Position numbers and translations under genes: made by a program. Of a DNA stretch of 20,756 bases, positions 8,148-14,886 are shown piece by piece (position 1 is the stretch's first letter; every line of letters begins with the position of its first letter). Location of the stretch: NCBI GenBank assembly GCA_045603745.1, contig JAZUMQ010000004.1, forward strand, positions 1 through 20,756, in the 5' to 3' direction. Under the pieces are notes generated by a model that worked only from the letters and a program-made list of their open reading frames with translations, made no database searches and was not told where the DNA came from. This stretch comes from RGIG995 sp045603745. GTDB lineage: Bacteria > Bacillota > Clostridia > Oscillospirales > UBA644.

Positions 8148-9247
8148 AGGTCTTCCTCCTTCAGGAGTTTTTCCCGGTCAAAAGCACCGGCGATTTTCAA
8201 GGAAGAGCAGTTTTCTTTCAATTCCAGAAGCATTTTCCGCCCCGATTCTCCGTAAAGACTGCCTTCCCCTTCCACGTAGAAATAATATTCCCAATTGGCG
8301 TTTTTGGTGGGGCGGCTCTTAAGACAACGAAGGTTGAATCCGTTTTCCCCGATGATGGAAACCGCCTTGCCCAAAGATCCCGCCTCGTGCTTGACGGTAA
8401 AGAACATGACGAACCGATTTTCCTCTCCGGTGGGACGATTTTCAACCCGGGAAAATACGGCAAACCGGGTGGTATTATTGCTGCTTTCATTGATATGCTT
8501 TTCCATCACCTGAAGTCCGTACAATCGGGCAGTTTCCAGACTTGCCACGGCGGCAACGTCGTGCCGTCCCGATTCCGCGACCCGACTGGCGGCGATGGCG
8601 GTATTGGTGGCGGCGGTGGTTTTAAATCCCTTTTCCCGAAGATACTTTGCACATTGAGACAACGCTTGAGGGTGGCTGATGACTTCTTGAATATCGCTCA
8701 TTGCCGTTCCCGGCACCGCCAAAAGATTTTGCACGATTTCCAGATCGTAAATACCGTTGATGTACAAACTGCCCTCAAAGGCACGGTCGACCACCTGGGT
8801 CACGTCTCCGGCATAGGAATTTTCGATGGGCAACACGGCACAATCGCATTCCCCCGATTCCACCGCGTCGTAAGCGGCAAGAAAATCCGGATAGGGAACG
8901 GCTTTTGCATCAGGGAAGATCCGGGTGGCGGCGATGTGACCGAAAGCACCGTTGACTCCACTGTAAGCAACCCGCATTCCGTCCAAAAGGCGACTTTGAT
9001 AAGCCCGGGAGATTGCCATATTGGAGTTAAGATAATCAATATAATAGGATTTCAGAGACTCATCTTCCACGCGATCCGCGTTTTTGCGAATTACTTCGCT
9101 TTCCCGCACCGGGTCGAAGATCTGCAACCCCATTTCCCGCTTAGCTTCGGCAACCATACCCACGGCGCGCATGCGCTCGCAGAACAATTTTGCCATCTCG
9201 CCGTCTACTCGGTCGATGATTTTTCTGGCTTCGCTCAATTTATCCAT
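8144..9247 (-). CDS. pheA: Bifunctional chorismate mutase / prephenate dehydratase
   Basis: It turns chorismate into prephenate and then phenylpyruvate. Residues 1-85 form an AroQ-type chorismate mutase helix bundle (IIDRVDGEMAKLFCERM at 10-26). Residues about 90-270 are prephenate dehydratase, with VAYSGVNGAFGHIA, PIENSYAGDV (140-149), and the catalytic NNTTRF with TRF at 260-262. Residues about 278-355 are an ACT domain. In that domain the usual GALV and ESRP phenylalanine-binding motifs read GSLG (290-293) and KSRP (310-313), a variant that could alter feedback inhibition. It lies 3 nt after the aminotransferase gene. Because chorismate mutase also feeds the tyrosine branch, this protein supplies prephenate to TyrA as well. 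Confidence 0.94.
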   Translation of the reverse strand: MDKLSEARKIIDRVDGEMAKLFCERMRAVGMVAEAKREMGLQIFDPVRESEVIRKNADRVEDESLKSYYIDYLNSNMAISRAYQSRLLDGMRVAYSGVNGAFGHIAATRIFPDAKAVPYPDFLAAYDAVESGECDCAVLPIENSYAGDVTQVVDRAFEGSLYINGIYDLEIVQNLLAVPGTAMSDIQEVISHPQALSQCAKYLREKGFKTTAATNTAIAASRVAESGRHDVAAVASLETARLYGLQVMEKHINESSNNTTRFAVFSRVENRPTGEENRFVMFFTVKHEAGSLGKAVSIIGENGFNLRCLKSRPTKNANWEYYFYVEGEGSLYGESGRKMLLELKENCSSLKIAGAFDREKLLKEEDL

Positions 9248-9250
9248 GGG

Positions 9251-10444
9251 TCAATCCTTCTTTCGATAAGATTCGTATAACGCCCGGAAGGCGGGAAGGG
9301 AATTTTTGATCTGTTGGGTGGAAACGCAGTAAGAGATACGGACGTAGCCCTTGACCCCAAAGGAATCGGAGGGAACTAAGAGCAACTCAAAATCCTTTGC
9401 CCGTTCACAAAAGGCAGCGGCATCTTCTTCCAACGCCTTGACAAAGAGATAAAAAGCACCGTCGGGGGGCGTGATGGAATATCCTATCTCCGACAGCGCG
9501 TCAGAGAGCAATTTCCGATTTTCGGCGTAGACCGACAGATCTGCGGTAACGTTTTTGCATTTCGCCACGGCGTATTGCATCAAACTGGGAGCGCAGACGA
9601 ATCCCAACGACCGTCCCGCACCGCAAATGGCGGCGTAGACCATCGCACCGTCGGGCATGGTAGGGGGAACCAAAATGTACCCGATGCGTTCTCCGGGAAG
9701 AGACAACGCCTTACTATAGGAATAACAGACCACCGTCCGGGGATAAAAAGAGGGAACGTAAGGAACTTCCACGCCATCGTAGGTCAGCGCCCGATAGGGT
9801 TCATCGCAGATCAGGAAGAGTTCGGAATCGCTATCCCCTTCCTTTTCTCGCAAAAGATTTCCTAATTTTTCCAAATCTTCCGCCGGGATTACCGCTCCGG
9901 TAGGATTGTTGGGAGAATTTAAAATTACCGCTTTCGTCCGGGGGGTAATGGCATCGGACAGGGCAGAAAAATCAATTTGAAACGTATCGGGCAAACAGGG
10001 TACTTCCCGCAACACCGCCCCGGCTTTTTCCACGAAAACCCGATATTCCGGGAAATAAGGGGCAAGGACGATGACTTCGTCTCCCGGATTGCACAAAGCG
10101 TGCAGAGTTACGGTGAGGGAGGCGGCTGCTCCGCAGGTCATATAGATCAAATTGGGGTCTACGGAGACACCGGATCGTTCTTCTTCCGCTTCCGCCACGG
10201 CGTTACGAACGGCGGCGTCCCCTTGGGCAGAAGTATAGCCGTGCAACGCCACCGGATCGGTATTGGAGATCAGATCCTGCAACGCGGCGGTAAGGCATTC
10301 GGGAGCGGCAACGCTGGGATTTCCGATGGAAAAATCGAAAACCTTGTCCGAACCGATTTCCGCTTTCCGCGTTTTTCCGTATTCAAACAATTCCCGAATG
10401 GCGCTCCGCTTGGTTCCAAGCCCTAACATCGTTTGATTAATCAT
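9251..10444 (-). CDS. Pyridoxal-phosphate aminotransferase, fold type I, probably aromatic or aspartate family
   Basis: First structural gene of the aromatic operon. The 397 residues (numbered from 10444) show the class I/II aminotransferase layout: substrate-loop region FSIGNPS, NSPNNPTG with the cofactor-contacting Asn180, LICDEPY with Asp214, and SYSKALSLPGERIGY with the PLP-binding Lys245. The reading frame extends to an ATG at 10504, but that extension would lie inside the attenuator hairpin. AGGGGTGAG lies just before the ATG at 10444, so I use that start. Context suggests it transaminates phenylpyruvate and 4-hydroxyphenylpyruvate to Phe and Tyr. Aspartate, or prephenate itself (arogenate route), remain possible substrates. 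Confidence 0.88.
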   Translation of the reverse strand: MINQTMLGLGTKRSAIRELFEYGKTRKAEIGSDKVFDFSIGNPSVAAPECLTAALQDLISNTDPVALHGYTSAQGDAAVRNAVAEAEEERSGVSVDPNLIYMTCGAAASLTVTLHALCNPGDEVIVLAPYFPEYRVFVEKAGAVLREVPCLPDTFQIDFSALSDAITPRTKAVILNSPNNPTGAVIPAEDLEKLGNLLREKEGDSDSELFLICDEPYRALTYDGVEVPYVPSFYPRTVVCYSYSKALSLPGERIGYILVPPTMPDGAMVYAAICGAGRSLGFVCAPSLMQYAVAKCKNVTADLSVYAENRKLLSDALSEIGYSITPPDGAFYLFVKALEEDAAAFCERAKDFELLLVPSDSFGVKGYVRISYCVSTQQIKNSLPAFRALYESYRKKD

Positions 10445-10461
10445 ATTTCTCACCCCTGAAT

Positions 10462-10502
10462 AAAAAAGAAAGCCGAGATCCAAAAGCAATTCGGACCTCG
10501 GC
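10462..10502 (-). terminator. Attenuator terminator in the aromatic operon leader
   Basis: On the minus strand GCCGAGGTCC (10502-10493) pairs with GGATCTCGGC (10481-10472). The stem can extend inward to 13 bp with one further wobble, leaving a 5-nt TTGCT loop. TTTCTTTTTT (10471-10462) follows directly. It lies between the leader-peptide stop (10532) and the first gene's ribosome binding site, so it would stop transcription before the operon unless an alternative fold forms. Two competing pairings are visible: GUUCGGG (10543-10537) with UCCGAAU (10495-10489), and UCGAGAU (10512-10506) with AUCUCGG (10479-10473). Confidence 0.88.
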
Positions 10503-10531
10503 ACTATCTCGAAGTTTACCGCACGGAGAAC

Positions 10532-10609
10532 TTATCCCCGAACAGTCTTTCCGACAGAGTTCCGGCGATCCGCACTGATATAATAATAAAATCGAGCGTT
10601 GAACAGCAT
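10532..10609 (-). CDS. Aromatic amino acid leader peptide (25 aa, attenuation control)
   Basis: A 26-codon frame (ATG to TAA) begins 25 nt after the predicted transcription start. It has a strong AAAGGAG site (10623-10617) at 7-nt spacing. The peptide starts MLFNARFYYY and then becomes basic and polar. Five of its first ten residues are aromatic: Phe3, Phe7 and Tyr8-10, the last three being consecutive TAT codons. There is no tryptophan, matching an operon that makes Phe and Tyr but carries no trp genes. Ribosome stalling at codons 7-10 when charged tRNA-Phe or tRNA-Tyr is scarce would change folding of the RNA downstream, which ends in a terminator. The peptide probably has no function beyond being translated. 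It is too short for routine gene calling. Confidence 0.88.
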   Translation of the reverse strand: MLFNARFYYYISADRRNSVGKTVRG

Positions 10610-10640
10610 AACGAAACTCCTTTCAGAAATAGATGAACCT

Positions 10641-10669
10641 ATTGTACACGAAAAATGCCTATTTGTCAA
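10641..10669 (-). promoter_or_regulatory. Sigma-A promoter of the aromatic operon
   Basis: A perfect TTGACA (-35, 10669-10664) and TACAAT (-10, 10646-10641) are separated by exactly 17 bp. The predicted start is an A near 10634. The upstream 30-40 bp are rich in A-tracts, which could act as an UP element. Confidence 0.9.
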
Positions 10670-10735
10670 GGGTTTTTTGCAAGAAATTACAAATTGCCAT
10701 AGTTTTTTTGCATTTTTTCACAATTCCGAAGACGG

Positions 10736-12778
10736 TTAGTGAATTGCAGTTCCCACAGGAACGCTGTCGTCTACAAAGATTACTTTACAACCGCAGGCAT
10801 TGTTGGTCGCCGCCAACAACATTCCATCGCTGGTAACCCCTGCAAAGCGGGCAGGCTTCAGGTTGGCAAGAACGATGATCTTTTTGCCGATCAATTCTTC
10901 GGGGGTGTATTCACCCTTGATGGAAGAAACGATCGTCCGCTGACCGATGCCGTCGTCCAAAACCAATTTCAAACAGGAGTGGGATTTGCGGATTTCGGAA
11001 CACTTAATAATCTGGCAGACCCGCATATCAATGGCGTCGAAGGCGTCCATTTCGATCTGTGCTTTCACCGGCGCTACGGGATCGGGATCGCCGTAAACCA
11101 CCTGTTTCTTCTCTTCCTTGACCTCTTCCACAACCACGGGAGTGGCTTCTGCTTCGGTCTTGGGGGTGGAGAAATCCAACAAGGGCAGATATTTTTCCGC
11201 TTCGATGGCGTACAGGAACAAATAGAGACGAGGACCCCGTTCCTTGTCGATCAAAAGCCGATAAACGTTTTTAAAGAAAGTTCCCTGAACGGTCTTCAAC
11301 GCCTTGTCGTCGGTCAGATCGGTGAAAACTTTTTTGGGAATGGCGTACAGTTCGGAATTCAATTCGTCCAACGTATAGCCGGGTTTGGAGAGATACCCGT
11401 GCAATAGGGCAATTTCTTCCTTTTCCTGTTCGTTCAACGTCTCGTAAACGTCCCAGTTGCGGAAGGGGCGCAGGCGGTTGACCTGATCGGGAGCACATTG
11501 TTCCAGCCAGAACTTTGCACGCTCTAAGCGATCGGCAAACTGCTCGTACTTATAGGGCGTTCCGATCTTTTCAAAGACCGTTTCCAACATGGGAATATTG
11601 AAGTCCACCACAGACCCCAACTGTACCAACAGAGACATGGGAACGGTTTCGATCTTGCGACCGTCAATAAGACAGTTATACATCACCGATGCTTCGTGCT
11701 CGGTGGCAGTTCCTGCCATATAAGCGTTATACATCTTATCGAACTCGAAATACTGCCGCAGAATTCCGTCGTCGAAGCAGAAATCGAAGGCCTTAGTGGG
11801 TTCGGTTTTGGAATAGAGCCACAGAATGACTTCCGGTTGATACAGCTTTAAAAGGGTATCGGGGGTCAGGTTGAGGCCGGAAGAAGAGGACATCTTCCCG
11901 GAAACGCCCTTGATCCCGATAAATTCATACCCTTGGAAGAGGGGGGCTTTATGCCCGAAGACCTTTTCGGAAATGATCTTGGAATTGTTATAAGAGCCGG
12001 TGGGAGCCGCGTGATCCTTTCCGCCCGGTTCAAAGTCTACGCCCTCATACCGCCAACGCATGGCCCAGTCGACTTTCCAACCCAACTTGCAATTGGTGTT
12101 TTCTTTAAAATCGAAATGGCCGTGATGTCCGCAACGGCAAGTGTATTCCGCTTCGGTGCAGTCCTCGGACAGAGAGGTGATGGTGGTAAAATCGGTATGG
12201 CATTCGGGACAGAAAATGCTGACGGGGTAATAATTCGCCTTTTCGGCTTCCGCTTCGGCTTTCAGTTCTTCAGGAGATTTGGAAGGATCTTTGGTCTTGA
12301 AAGAATCAAGAATATCAAAGATCTCGCCCCGCTTGCGCAGGGATTCCAAAATGTCTTCCTTGTATTTACCGGAACGGTACATTTCGCCCTGATAACGGCA
12401 ATCCAACTTGATGCCGAAGGGTTCGATACCCTTCAAAAATTCTTCTTCAAAGTGTTTGGCGTAATTCTCGTGACACCCCCAAGGATCGGGAATATCCACG
12501 TAAGGGCAACCGATGTATTTATCATAGGAATCGCCAACCACCGCCTGGACGTTGGCAGGGATCTTCCGACAACGGTCGAATTCGTCCCAAGAGATCAGAA
12601 GACGCGCCTTTTTGCCCTTCTTTTCCAATGCCTTGACCACAAACAGAGGAGTGGCAAGATCCCGGAAATTCCCGATATGTACCGAACCGGAGGGAGAAAC
12701 GCCGGCAGCACAGACGTACTCTTCCTTGTCCGGGTTACTGTCAATAATTTTTTGTGCGATTTCTTCAGACCAATGCAT
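10736..12778 (-). CDS. lysK: Class I lysyl-tRNA synthetase with C-terminal tRNA-binding OB domain
   Basis: The 680 residues begin HWSEEIAQKI, typical of class I LysRS, followed by PSGSVHIGN with the HIGH-like element at 34-37. SWDEFDRCRKIP and a GGKDHAAPTGSY segment are also conserved. A putative zinc-binding insert has Cys190, Cys193, Cys214 and Cys216, and KMSSS (295-299) is the second ATP-binding motif. Residues about 577-680 form a separate EMAPII/Trbp111-type tRNA-binding fold (IDMRVCQIIKCSEIRKSHSC, VSSIKGEYTPEELIGKK, LANLKPARFAGVTSDGML) after a Glu/Val/Lys-rich linker. That module is best known at the end of bacterial MetRS and can mislead annotation, but the catalytic part is LysRS. 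It charges tRNA-Lys in the cytoplasm. The gene follows the cupin by 15 nt, and no T-box lies directly upstream. Confidence 0.88.
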   Translation of the reverse strand: MHWSEEIAQKIIDSNPDKEEYVCAAGVSPSGSVHIGNFRDLATPLFVVKALEKKGKKARLLISWDEFDRCRKIPANVQAVVGDSYDKYIGCPYVDIPDPWGCHENYAKHFEEEFLKGIEPFGIKLDCRYQGEMYRSGKYKEDILESLRKRGEIFDILDSFKTKDPSKSPEELKAEAEAEKANYYPVSIFCPECHTDFTTITSLSEDCTEAEYTCRCGHHGHFDFKENTNCKLGWKVDWAMRWRYEGVDFEPGGKDHAAPTGSYNNSKIISEKVFGHKAPLFQGYEFIGIKGVSGKMSSSSGLNLTPDTLLKLYQPEVILWLYSKTEPTKAFDFCFDDGILRQYFEFDKMYNAYMAGTATEHEASVMYNCLIDGRKIETVPMSLLVQLGSVVDFNIPMLETVFEKIGTPYKYEQFADRLERAKFWLEQCAPDQVNRLRPFRNWDVYETLNEQEKEEIALLHGYLSKPGYTLDELNSELYAIPKKVFTDLTDDKALKTVQGTFFKNVYRLLIDKERGPRLYLFLYAIEAEKYLPLLDFSTPKTEAEATPVVVEEVKEEKKQVVYGDPDPVAPVKAQIEMDAFDAIDMRVCQIIKCSEIRKSHSCLKLVLDDGIGQRTIVSSIKGEYTPEELIGKKIIVLANLKPARFAGVTSDGMLLAATNNACGCKVIFVDDSVPVGTAIH

Positions 12779-12793
12779 ATCTTATTTCCTTTC

Positions 12794-13147
12794 TCAGTTG
12801 GCGTAGCTTGCGACTACCGCAAAAATTTTCAGCGTATCGTTTCCGATATTTTCGATGCTGTGGCTTTCGCCGTTTCCGGTCAACACCGCATCGCCGGTGG
12901 TGACAACCGTTTCTTCCTTACCGTCGGACAGAAGTCCGGTCCCGGAAAGAATATAATAAATCTCATCTTCCCCATTGTGTTGATGGGTTCCGATGGAACA
13001 ACCGGGTTCTAAAATCAGCGTGGAACAGACTCGGCAGGGGGCTGTAATTTCATTGCTTTTAAAAGCGTGCAGGAGGGTGACGTCTCCCTTTCCGCCCCGC
13101 ATTTCGTGACGGACTTCTTTTTCCATTTCATTCCATTTGCGTATCAT
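12794..13147 (-). CDS. Small single-domain cupin protein
   Basis: The 117 residues form one beta-barrel cupin. Motif 1 reads GTHQHNGEDEIYYILSG, with His55, His57 and Glu62 as likely metal ligands. Motif 2 reads GDAVLTGNGESHSIEN, supplying His96. The usual proline of motif 2 is replaced by asparagine. Such stand-alone cupins bind a metal and may act as isomerases, dioxygenases or sugar-binding proteins. Substrate cannot be inferred. It sits 10 nt after the aldose 1-epimerase and 15 nt before lysK, in an apparent operon. The neighbourhood with a sugar mutarotase makes a carbohydrate-related role possible but weakly supported. Confidence 0.82.
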   Translation of the reverse strand: MIRKWNEMEKEVRHEMRGGKGDVTLLHAFKSNEITAPCRVCSTLILEPGCSIGTHQHNGEDEIYYILSGTGLLSDGKEETVVTTGDAVLTGNGESHSIENIGNDTLKIFAVVASYAN

Positions 13148-13157
13148 GATCAGATCC

Positions 13158-14195
13158 TCATTTCAACGTGAAAACGTATTGTGTCTCTTGGTGATATTCT
13201 TCGCCCTGTTTCAGGATTACCGAGGGGAAGTGGGGGTGATGAACGGCGTCGGGATAATGCTGGGTTTCCAGACAGATTCCGTCTCGCATTTTATAATCTA
13301 CGCCACCTTTTCCCTTTCGGTCGGTCAAAAAGTTGGCAGTATAAATCTGAACTCCCGGCTGGGTGGTGCGGGTAGTCATGACAATGCCGGTTTTTTCCGA
13401 CGTCAGAACCGCCGCGTTTCTCATTCCATCTCCGGAAAGAACAAAGTTATGATCATATCCGCTACCGTTTTTCAGATTCACGTCGTCGGCGTTGATGTCC
13501 TGCCCGATGGGTTTTGCGGTACGGAAATCAAAGGGGGTACCGTCCACGGAAATCAGGGTTCCGGTCGGCAGACAATTTTCGTCGTTTTCGGTAAACTGAT
13601 CGGCGTTGACCTGCAACAACAGATCGGTAGCAGTCCCCGTACCCTGACCGTTCAGGTTAAAATAGCAATGATTCGTAAAATTGACCACGGTGTCGGCGTC
13701 ACAAACCCCGTCGTAGGACAGGGTCAGGGTATTCGTATCGTCAAAAGCATAAGAAACCGACATCATCAAATTGCCGGGGTATCCCTCGTCTCCGTCGGGA
13801 GAAGTATGGGAGAAGATCAGCCGATCGGAAGCAACGCAAGTACCCCAAACCACGCGATCAAAGCCTTTCAATCCACCGTGGAGATGATTGGGTCCGTTAT
13901 TGACCGCCAAAGTATACTCCACACCGTTGAGGGTAAACTTCCCTTCTTTGATACGGTTTGCGTGACGTCCCACAAAGGCGCCCAGATAACCGTCGTTGGT
14001 TTCGTATTCCGCCACCGTATCGTAGCCGAGACAAACGTCAACCAAGTTGCCGTCTTTATCGGGGATACAAATGGTTTGCAGGGTGCAACCGTAATCGAGA
14101 ACGTCCACGTAAGCACCGTTTTTGTTCGTGATACGGTAACGGTTGACGGTACGACCGTCAGCAGTTTTTCCAAATTCTTTTACCTGAACACTCAT
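13158..14195 (-). CDS. galM: Aldose 1-epimerase (galactose mutarotase)
   Basis: It interconverts alpha and beta anomers of hexoses, usually galactose or glucose. The 345 residues match GalM length and beta-sandwich pattern. Catalytic elements are NGPNHLHGG (His104/His106 region), FTNHCYFNL with the general-acid His176, and GICLETQHYPD near residue 305 with the catalytic-base Glu. The substrate-contact segment GRHANRI (77-82) is also conserved. The ATG overlaps the CYTH gene's stop by 4 nt, with GGAGAG upstream. No other Leloir pathway genes are visible, so the physiological sugar is unknown. Confidence 0.92.
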   Translation of the reverse strand: MSVQVKEFGKTADGRTVNRYRITNKNGAYVDVLDYGCTLQTICIPDKDGNLVDVCLGYDTVAEYETNDGYLGAFVGRHANRIKEGKFTLNGVEYTLAVNNGPNHLHGGLKGFDRVVWGTCVASDRLIFSHTSPDGDEGYPGNLMMSVSYAFDDTNTLTLSYDGVCDADTVVNFTNHCYFNLNGQGTGTATDLLLQVNADQFTENDENCLPTGTLISVDGTPFDFRTAKPIGQDINADDVNLKNGSGYDHNFVLSGDGMRNAAVLTSEKTGIVMTTRTTQPGVQIYTANFLTDRKGKGGVDYKMRDGICLETQHYPDAVHHPHFPSVILKQGEEYHQETQYVFTLK

Positions 14196-14773
14196 ACCGA
14201 CTCTCCTTCCACGTCGATTTGATAATAGGACTGATATGCTTTAATAAAGCGGGAAAATTTACCGTTTCCTTTTTTGGATTCCCCCGCCACGTTCAAAAAG
14301 GCGGCAATCCGTTCAATGGCGTCGGCCTCTCCTTCGATTTCGATTTCATAATCGCTTTTTCCGAAATAAATACTTTCGTCCAAAGAAACCACGGCGCCGG
14401 GGAACGCGAAGTCCGTACGGCAGGTAACCAAATCCCCCAAAAAAGAACATTCCACGTCGGGGGCTGCGGGAAAATAGAGAGAAGGGTTGACGGTGCGGGG
14501 AAACTCGGTCAATTCTTGTTCCGATTCCTCACAGAGGAGCATGGAATTGATCCGTTTTCGTTTGCTTTTGTATTGTAAGTACAAGGAATTTTTCTTTCGG
14601 CGAACCCGGAGCATGGCGTGAGAAGAAGCCAGGGCGAAATCCGGCGTATCAAAATAGGAATTGACTTGGACGTACCGGTCGCCGGGGGTGGAGGTATGGG
14701 TCTGCAAAAGAGCCAGACACCGGGCAAATTCCGCGGCATCGGTCAGGATCTTCATTTCCAACTCCTGTGCCAT
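14192..14773 (-). CDS. CYTH domain protein (triphosphate-binding phosphohydrolase family)
   Basis: The 193 residues begin with ELEMK (4-8), the ExExK metal and triphosphate-binding signature of CYTH/triphosphate-tunnel enzymes. It is followed by SYFDTPDFAL (family YFDT motif), LRVRRKKNSLYLQYK with basic residues that line the tunnel, and late acidic strands SLDESIYF and YEIEIEGE that ligate metal. Members hydrolyse inorganic triphosphate or thiamine triphosphate, or make cyclic AMP. Which applies here cannot be read from sequence. GAAAGGAG lies 7 nt before the ATG. It heads the cluster with galM, the cupin and lysK. No clear promoter lies between it and tuf, so some transcription may come by read-through. 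Confidence 0.87.
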   Translation of the reverse strand: MAQELEMKILTDAAEFARCLALLQTHTSTPGDRYVQVNSYFDTPDFALASSHAMLRVRRKKNSLYLQYKSKRKRINSMLLCEESEQELTEFPRTVNPSLYFPAAPDVECSFLGDLVTCRTDFAFPGAVVSLDESIYFGKSDYEIEIEGEADAIERIAAFLNVAGESKKGNGKFSRFIKAYQSYYQIDVEGESV

Positions 14774-14791
14774 GGAAAAACTCCTTTCTCA

Positions 14792-14832
14792 ATCTTCTTT
14801 TAAAGGCAGAAGTTCTGCCTTTAAAAGAAGAT
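14792..14832. repeat. Long perfect inverted repeat upstream of the CYTH gene
   Basis: Two 19-bp arms (14792-14810 and 14814-14832) flank a 3-nt AGT centre. The repeat abuts, and by 2 nt overlaps, the tuf terminator hairpin. On the minus strand its distal arm ends 10 nt before the CYTH ribosome binding site. It may be an mRNA processing or stability element, or a second-stage terminator; neither side has a strong U-tract after it. Confidence 0.8.
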
Positions 14833-14855
14833 GCGGAGCCGATTCGGCTCCGCAT
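14826..14855 (-). terminator. Rho-independent terminator of the str operon
   Basis: A GC-rich perfect palindrome (14831-14842 with 14844-14855; stem ATGCGGAGCC, loop GAATC on the minus strand) lies 31 nt after the tuf stop. It is followed on the minus strand by the pyrimidine-rich CTTCTTTT. Confidence 0.85.
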
Positions 14856-14886
14856 GCTGATATAACTTAAATCCCAGAGGGCTAAA

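Noticed and set aside
10445..10504. Twenty-residue N-terminal extension of the aminotransferase from an ATG at 10504
   Set aside because: The extension would be encoded by the attenuator hairpin and its U-tract. A good ribosome site precedes the ATG at 10444, and the family homology begins there.
10444..10634. T-box riboswitch in the aromatic operon leader
   Set aside because: The leader is about 190 nt, I could not find the conserved T-box sequence or a specifier loop, and a translated short frame with aromatic codons explains the layout better.
10736..12778. Methionyl-tRNA synthetase (metG) identity
   Set aside because: Only the C-terminal OB domain is MetRS-like. The catalytic domain has class I LysRS motifs and insertions.
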